This document shows positions 60,441 to 64,000 of a stretch of 64,000 nt of DNA, piece by piece (the stretch's first letter is position 1; the number at the start of each line of letters is the position of its first letter). Where the stretch lies: the NCBI RefSeq assembly GCF_000213805.1, contig NC_015556.1, positions 1,674,001 through 1,738,000 of the forward strand, written 5' to 3'. Origin of the DNA: Pseudomonas fulva 12-X. Lineage in GTDB: Bacteria; Pseudomonadota; Gammaproteobacteria; Pseudomonadales; Pseudomonadaceae. Below the pieces are notes generated by a model that was not told where the DNA came from, did no database searches, and was given only the letters and a program-made list of their open reading frames with translations. The translations under genes were made by a program, and so were the position numbers.

Positions 60441-61346
60441 ATGACCCGCAATACCTCCAACCAATTCGCCATGCAGAACCCGCTGACCCAGTATCCGCAG
60501 CCCGAATTTCCGGCCCAGCATCAGGCCGAGCCAGGCCTCGATGCCGAGATGACGCCCGAGCCCGACCACGGTGAGGACAGCTATATCGGCTTTGGTCGCC
60601 TCGCCGGGCGCAAGGCGCTGATCACCGGCGCCGACTCCGGCATTGGCCGTGCGGCGGCCATCGCTTACGCCCGTGAAGGCGCCGACATCGTGCTCAATTA
60701 CCTGCCCGAGGAAGAGCCGGACGCCCAGGAGGTGATCAAGCTGATCGAGGCCGAGGGCCGCCGCGCCGTGGCGATTCCCGGCGACCTGAAGGACGAAGCC
60801 TTCTGCGTATCCCTGGTGCGCGACGCAGTCGAGGCGCTCGGCGGCCTGGACATTCTGGTCAATGTGGCCGGCAAGCAGATCACCCAGAAACACATTTCCG
60901 AGATCACCACCGAGCAGTTCGACCACACCTTCAAGACCAACGTGTACGCCATGTTCTGGCTGTGCAAGGCGGCGGTGGCGCATATGCCGCCGGGTGCGGC
61001 GATCATCAACACGGCGTCGATCCAGTCCTACGATCCGTCCGGCACGCTGCTCGATTACGCATCCACCAAGGCGGCCATCGTCGCCTTCACCAAGGCGCTG
61101 TCGAGCCAGGTGATCGAGCAGGGCATCCGCGTCAACGCGGTCGCACCGGGGCCGATCTGGACCGTGCTGCAGCCCACCGACGGCCAGCCCCAGGAGAAGA
61201 TCCCCACCTTTGGTTCCCAGGTGCCGATGAAGCGCCCGGGTCAGCCCGCCGAATGTGCGCCGCTGTACGTGCTGCTGGCGTCTCAGGAGTCGAGCTACAT
61301 CACCGGTGAAACCTTTGGGGTGACCGGCGGCAACCCGCTGCCGTAA
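60441..61346 (+). CDS. SDR-family oxidoreductase (YghA/YhdF general-stress type)
   Basis: The 301-residue protein has a 50-residue N-terminal extension rich in Pro and Gln, then the Rossmann fold: [16 protein letters not shown] (cofactor), LVNVAGKQ, the catalytic Ser in [11 protein letters not shown] with YASTK (Tyr and Lys), and [11 protein letters not shown]. The extended N-terminus and motifs fit the E. coli YghA / Bacillus YhdF group. Substrate unknown. ATG 60441 is preceded by GGAGAG. Confidence 0.9.
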   Translation: MTRNTSNQFAMQNPLTQYPQPEFPAQHQAEPGLDAEMTPEPDHGEDSYIGFGRLAGRKALITGADSGIGRAAAIAYAREGADIVLNYLPEEEPDAQEVIKLIEAEGRRAVAIPGDLKDEAFCVSLVRDAVEALGGLDILVNVAGKQITQKHISEITTEQFDHTFKTNVYAMFWLCKAAVAHMPPGAAIINTASIQSYDPSGTLLDYASTKAAIVAFTKALSSQVIEQGIRVNAVAPGPIWTVLQPTDGQPQEKIPTFGSQVPMKRPGQPAECAPLYVLLASQESSYITGETFGVTGGNPLP

Positions 61347-61352
61347 GGCCCG

Positions 61353-61383
61353 GGGCCCGCAGTACGCCCGCTGCGGGCCCGTT
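61353..61383 (+). terminator. Terminator-like hairpin after SDR gene
   Basis: GGGCCCGCAG and CTGCGGGCCC are perfect 10-bp arms around TACGCCCG, followed by GTTTCG. The T run is weak. Confidence 0.55.
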
Positions 61384-61419
61384 TCGCCATTTCGCCCATC
61401 TCGCAAAAAGGTGCGCGCC

Positions 61420-61971
61420 ATGAGCCTTCACGTCGTTCACTTCACCGCCCCGATCAACTCCCACACCTGCGGGCAGTTGATCGACAGTTGCAGCAAGGCG
61501 CTGCAGCAGGGTGCCAGCCGCATCGTGCTGAAGATCGCCACCATGGGCGGCGAATGCAGCTACGGCTTTTCCCTCTACAACTTCCTGATTTCCCTGCCCG
61601 TGCCGGTGCACACCCACAACCTGGGCACCGTCGAGTCGATGGGCAATATCATCTTTCTGGCCGGGCAGCGACGCACCGCCTGCGCCTACAGCAAGTTCCT
61701 CTTTCATCCCTTCCACTGGACGCTCAACGGCTCGGTGGACCATGCGCGCATGGCCGAATACGCCATGAGCCTGGACTACGACATGCACCTGTATCGGCGC
61801 ATCGTCGAGGAGCGCACTGACGGTGCCCGCGAGCCGCTGGACATCGTGGCGTGCCTGACCGCTTCACCGCGCATCGTCGACGCCGAGCAGGCCCTGGGCG
61901 CCGGGTTGATCGATGAGGTGGATTGCCTGACCGCGCAAGCGGATGCGGTGCAATGGGTGGTGCATTCCTGA
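61420..61971 (+). CDS. ClpP-like serine protease (orphan)
   Basis: The 183-residue protein has the Clp protease fold: HVVHFTAPINSHTCGQLIDSC, KIATMGGECSYGFSLYNFL, nucleophile S73 in GTVESMGNIIFLAG, and a His in FLFHPFHWTLNG (H96 or H99). The classic GxxASM segment of ClpP is GTVESM here. It is encoded apart from clpX, so it may form an independent protease. AAAAAGGTG precedes ATG 61420. The SDR gene upstream may share its transcript except for the hairpin between them. Confidence 0.82.
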   Translation: MSLHVVHFTAPINSHTCGQLIDSCSKALQQGASRIVLKIATMGGECSYGFSLYNFLISLPVPVHTHNLGTVESMGNIIFLAGQRRTACAYSKFLFHPFHWTLNGSVDHARMAEYAMSLDYDMHLYRRIVEERTDGAREPLDIVACLTASPRIVDAEQALGAGLIDEVDCLTAQADAVQWVVHS

Positions 61972-62026
61972 TCCGCAGCTTTCCAGGCGGGTAGGGCGCT
62001 GACCGTGGCCAGCGCCGTGCCGATTG

Positions 62027-62245
62027 CTATTCGTCGAGCTTGCGACGCGCCTGTTCGGAAGCCTTTTCGATCTTCTCGGCTTCCTGCTCCTTGGTCTTGA
62101 TCGAGGTCGGGGTGATCGCGCGATCCACCGCCTCGGTCTTCTCCCCGGGGCGCTGCGTTTGCTTTTTCACCACGTTGACGTCTTCGCCTTCCACATCCTT
62201 GGCGGGGCTGTTGGGCGGCGTCGGGTCGATTGGTTTCTGGCTCAT
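62027..62245 (-). CDS. Small disordered hypothetical protein
   Basis: The 72-residue product is highly charged and Pro-rich: SQKPIDPTPPNSPAKDVEGED, a KKQTQRPGEKTE middle, and a helical KTKEQEAEKIEKASEQARRK end. It resembles small Pseudomonas stress or spacer proteins of unknown role. GGAGGAA lies before the start (minus strand, near 62253), supporting translation. Confidence 0.68.
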   Translation of the reverse strand: MSQKPIDPTPPNSPAKDVEGEDVNVVKKQTQRPGEKTEAVDRAITPTSIKTKEQEAEKIEKASEQARRKLDE

Positions 62246-62453
62246 GGATTGTTCCTCCTGGCTGTGGGCTGCGAGTCAGCACCTGTTAGTTACGAGACCT
62301 CGAGGCGCTGATGAGTTCGGACAATCGCCGTCTGTATCCGCATGCTTCAAGGCCGCGTATTTCGGGGCTTCCGGCCGGCAGAAAAGCTGAATCCCTGAGC
62401 TGCGACCGAATCGAACGTTGAGACGCTCGACAATCACGCGATGGGAGAACGAC

Positions 62454-62891
62454 ATGGGTCAATTCAGGATTTACCTCGACGACGAACTGCTCTGCGCGAC
62501 CACCTCGCCGGCGCTGGCGCAAGCAGCTTGGAACCGTGCTTCGCGCGATGCCCGCGTGGCCGAAAAAGGCGGCTGGGTACGTGCCTACGAAGGCGAAGTA
62601 ACCGTGGCGGAAATGCACCCCGAGCCGCGCGTCGGCCACCCGTGGCCGGATGGCCGGGACCATCAGCCCGACCTGCGCGATGTTTGGGACAGCCTGATGC
62701 GGGTGCTCCAGCAACAGGGCCTCAATGACCAGGCGATGACCGATGCACTGAACCGTTTCGGGCTGGCGACCACCAGCGTGCAGGCGTCGGTCAGGGATGA
62801 GCTGGACGGGCGCACCGTGCCTACCGCGGCCGAGTTGGTGGTGCTGCTCGATGCCATTCACCAGAACCGTCAGCGCGAGCCTGAGGCGTGA
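62454..62891 (+). CDS. Hypothetical protein
   Basis: The 145-residue product starts MGQFRIYLDDELLCATTSPA and has a mixed fold, with WNRASRDARVAEKGGWVRAYEGEV-type charged segments and a helical second half (WDSLMRVLQQQGLNDQAMTDAL). No family was recognised. GGAGAACG precedes ATG 62454. Confidence 0.65.
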   Translation: MGQFRIYLDDELLCATTSPALAQAAWNRASRDARVAEKGGWVRAYEGEVTVAEMHPEPRVGHPWPDGRDHQPDLRDVWDSLMRVLQQQGLNDQAMTDALNRFGLATTSVQASVRDELDGRTVPTAAELVVLLDAIHQNRQREPEA

Positions 62892-62900
62892 TTCTTGAGG

Positions 62901-63176
62901 TCAGGGCAGGCGGGCTTTGTTCACGCAGTGGCGATTGAACAGCTCGGGTTTGTCCAGGCGGATACGCGCTTCGATCTGCTCGATGATGGCGAACACCTCC
63001 GTCGGAGTCAGCGATGTCCTGCAGGGGATATCGCGTACTTCGAGGGAGGTCTCCGACTCCTTTTCCGAAAGTCGCACCACCATACTGGTCGGCGATTGCA
63101 ATGACACTTGTACAACAAGTGGCTGGAAATAGTTGTACAGCAATGCTGCAGCGTCCAGGAATCTAATCTTTGCCAC
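62901..63176 (-). CDS. DUF1652-like protein
   Basis: From GTG 63176 the product has 91 residues. FLDAAALLYNYFQPLVVQVS, SMVVRLSEKESETSLEVRDI and LTPTEVFAIIEQIEARI match the strand-strand-helix pattern of the small DUF1652 family common in Pseudomonas. The open frame continues upstream to 63365, but that part overlaps the next gene and has a poor composition. The start is uncertain. Confidence 0.7.
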   Translation of the reverse strand: MAKIRFLDAAALLYNYFQPLVVQVSLQSPTSMVVRLSEKESETSLEVRDIPCRTSLTPTEVFAIIEQIEARIRLDKPELFNRHCVNKARLP

Positions 63177-63256
63177 AATTATTGCTCTCGGTATTACTCC
63201 TTTATTACCGGTATTAGTGGCGGTGCGGACTTTCTTGTCAAACCAATAGTTTTGCT

Positions 63257-63481
63257 TTATTTGCTCTGCTCGGGTGAAGTTGGCGGCTTGGGCATGCCGC
63301 GCGGGCCAATAAAACCCCAGATGATCAAACCAATGACCGGCAACAACAGAATGATCAGTGCCCACATCAGCCGGGTATTGAAGCTCTTTTCACTGCGCCA
63401 CAGATTCATGATGGTGACCAGGTCGACGAAAGCGATGACGACGAAGGCGCCGAGCCAGAACAGCAGGGATGGATCGCCCAT
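63257..63481 (-). CDS. Small membrane protein with PLD N-terminal (PLDc_N) domain
   Basis: The 74-residue protein has two membrane helices (LLFWLGAFVVIAFVDLVTI and LMWALIILLLPVIGLIIWGF) joined by MNLWRSEKSFNTR. The second is followed by GPRGMPKPP. This two-helix PLDc_N unit usually anchors cardiolipin synthases but is also found alone, as here. CAGGAG lies about 7 bases before the ATG at 63481. Confidence 0.82.
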   Translation of the reverse strand: MGDPSLLFWLGAFVVIAFVDLVTIMNLWRSEKSFNTRLMWALIILLLPVIGLIIWGFIGPRGMPKPPTSPEQSK

Positions 63482-63896
63482 GGCGGAACTCCTGTGGTTG
63501 CGGCGAAGCCCATGGATAGTGGGTTCGCAGGGTTGGACGGAAGCTGGAGGGCGTCTTGCCCGTGTCGAGGTCGTTACATGTACAAAGCGCTTCGACCTGT
63601 CACCGGAATAATTACCCTGTTCAATTACGAAGTATCCCGGTGCGATTAAGTTCGCGTGAAAAGATGGTTGGCCATGCTGGCCTTTTAATATAAAGCGCAG
63701 TGGGTGTTTTCTCGGGCGTGCATGATGCCCGTGCAATAAACGCGATTCATGCAAAGTGCAATAAGCTCATACAAGCGTAAGCGGCTCGATAGGCAATAAA
63801 ACCGGTGTATTCGTCAGGCAGCAAAGTTGGCATATGTGATGCACCTGTTCGGGTGCATTAATCAACGTTGTCTGCTGCCTATAAAAGGATCGCCCG
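63482..63896. other. 415-bp gene-free stretch with a leader hairpin
   Basis: It is AT-rich. ATGCACC-TGTTCG-GGTGCAT (63839-63858) is a perfect 7-bp stem, 39 bp before the next ATG. AAAAGGA precedes that ATG. The rest probably contains two divergent promoters, but I could not pick convincing -35/-10 pairs. Confidence 0.5.
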
Positions 63897-64000
63897 ATGA
63901 ATACTGCCACTCTCGACCAACTGAGCATCGCATTACCGGATTACAGCGTTTCCATCACCCCGCGCCCGGATGGCATGTACCTGCTGAGCATCAGCCGGGA
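63897..64000 (+). CDS. Hypothetical protein, 5' part only
   Basis: The open frame begins MNTATLDQLSIALPDYSVSI and continues off the window. AAAAGGATCG lies before ATG 63897. Too little is present to assign a family. Confidence 0.55.
   Translation, partial: MNTATLDQLSIALPDYSVSITPRPDGMYLLSISR

Noticed and set aside
1..64000. tRNA or rRNA genes
   Set aside because: No T-loop-type GGTTCGAxTCC context with paired arms, and no rRNA-like conserved blocks were found by eye; a tRNAscan run would be decisive.

Overview
The window is a GC-rich (roughly 65 %) gamma-proteobacterial chromosome segment. Gene content and order point to Pseudomonas, probably the P. aeruginosa / P. mendocina / P. alcaligenes side of the genus. 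The block rapA - small protein - alkB-like - (insert) - phaJ1 - lysophospholipase - fadD2 - fadD1 has the same arrangement that I recall for the P. aeruginosa PA3299-PA3308 region. The genus assignment is inferred from recalled family and synteny knowledge, not from a database search. I see no rRNA, tRNA, CRISPR array, prophage or classical transposase-bearing IS.

Layout. 1-5.7 kb: end of an aldo/keto reductase, rapA, an AlkB-type demethylase cluster, and a tiny membrane protein that looks like the cbb3-oxidase subunit CcoM, behind two Anr/FNR-type boxes. 5.8-8.9 kb: an AaeB/AaeX/AaeA-type aromatic-acid efflux operon. 9.2-12.9 kb: a cytosine operon codB-pucR-codA with four-base overlaps and a good sigma-54 promoter. 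13.3-19.5 kb: DUF1993 protein, phaJ1, a serine hydrolase and two acyl-CoA synthetases (fatty-acid uptake and beta-oxidation supply). 19.7-26.3 kb: UV-damage endonuclease, then a selenium locus in which a PhnCDE-like (putative selenate) ABC transporter diverges from selD-mnmH. 26.3-27.2 kb: a RAYT transposase between REP sequences. 27.2-30.2 kb: two efflux-type transporters divergent from a MarR regulator with a clear operator. 30.5-31.1 kb: a Doc-type toxin-antitoxin pair whose toxin has an in-frame stop.

31.2-46.5 kb is a patchwork of accessory metabolic and regulatory genes: LysR-MFS; a hydrolase-LysR pair followed by a duplicated MFS tail; ArsR plus a desaturase-like membrane enzyme; a secreted hydrolase; a LuxR response regulator facing a hybrid sensor kinase; a ProQ-domain protein; and a LuxR/amidase/permease locus. 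46.9-48.7 kb is a lone AT-rich gene with a PD-(D/E)XK/NERD-like nuclease motif, the clearest foreign gene here and a candidate defence gene. 49-64 kb holds hrpA, a serine hydrolase, a degenerate carbamoyltransferase, a YddA-type ABC exporter, an FdhF/YdeP molybdoenzyme, an SDR, a ClpP-like protease and small hypothetical proteins, separated by many copies of several short palindromic repeat families.

Beyond the genes, the window is rich in intergenic structure: perfect-dyad operators, terminators, at least four repeat families, and three larger elements of about 110-300 bp with nested inverted repeats that look like non-autonomous mobile elements (3652-3947, 13177-13287, 13943-14084).
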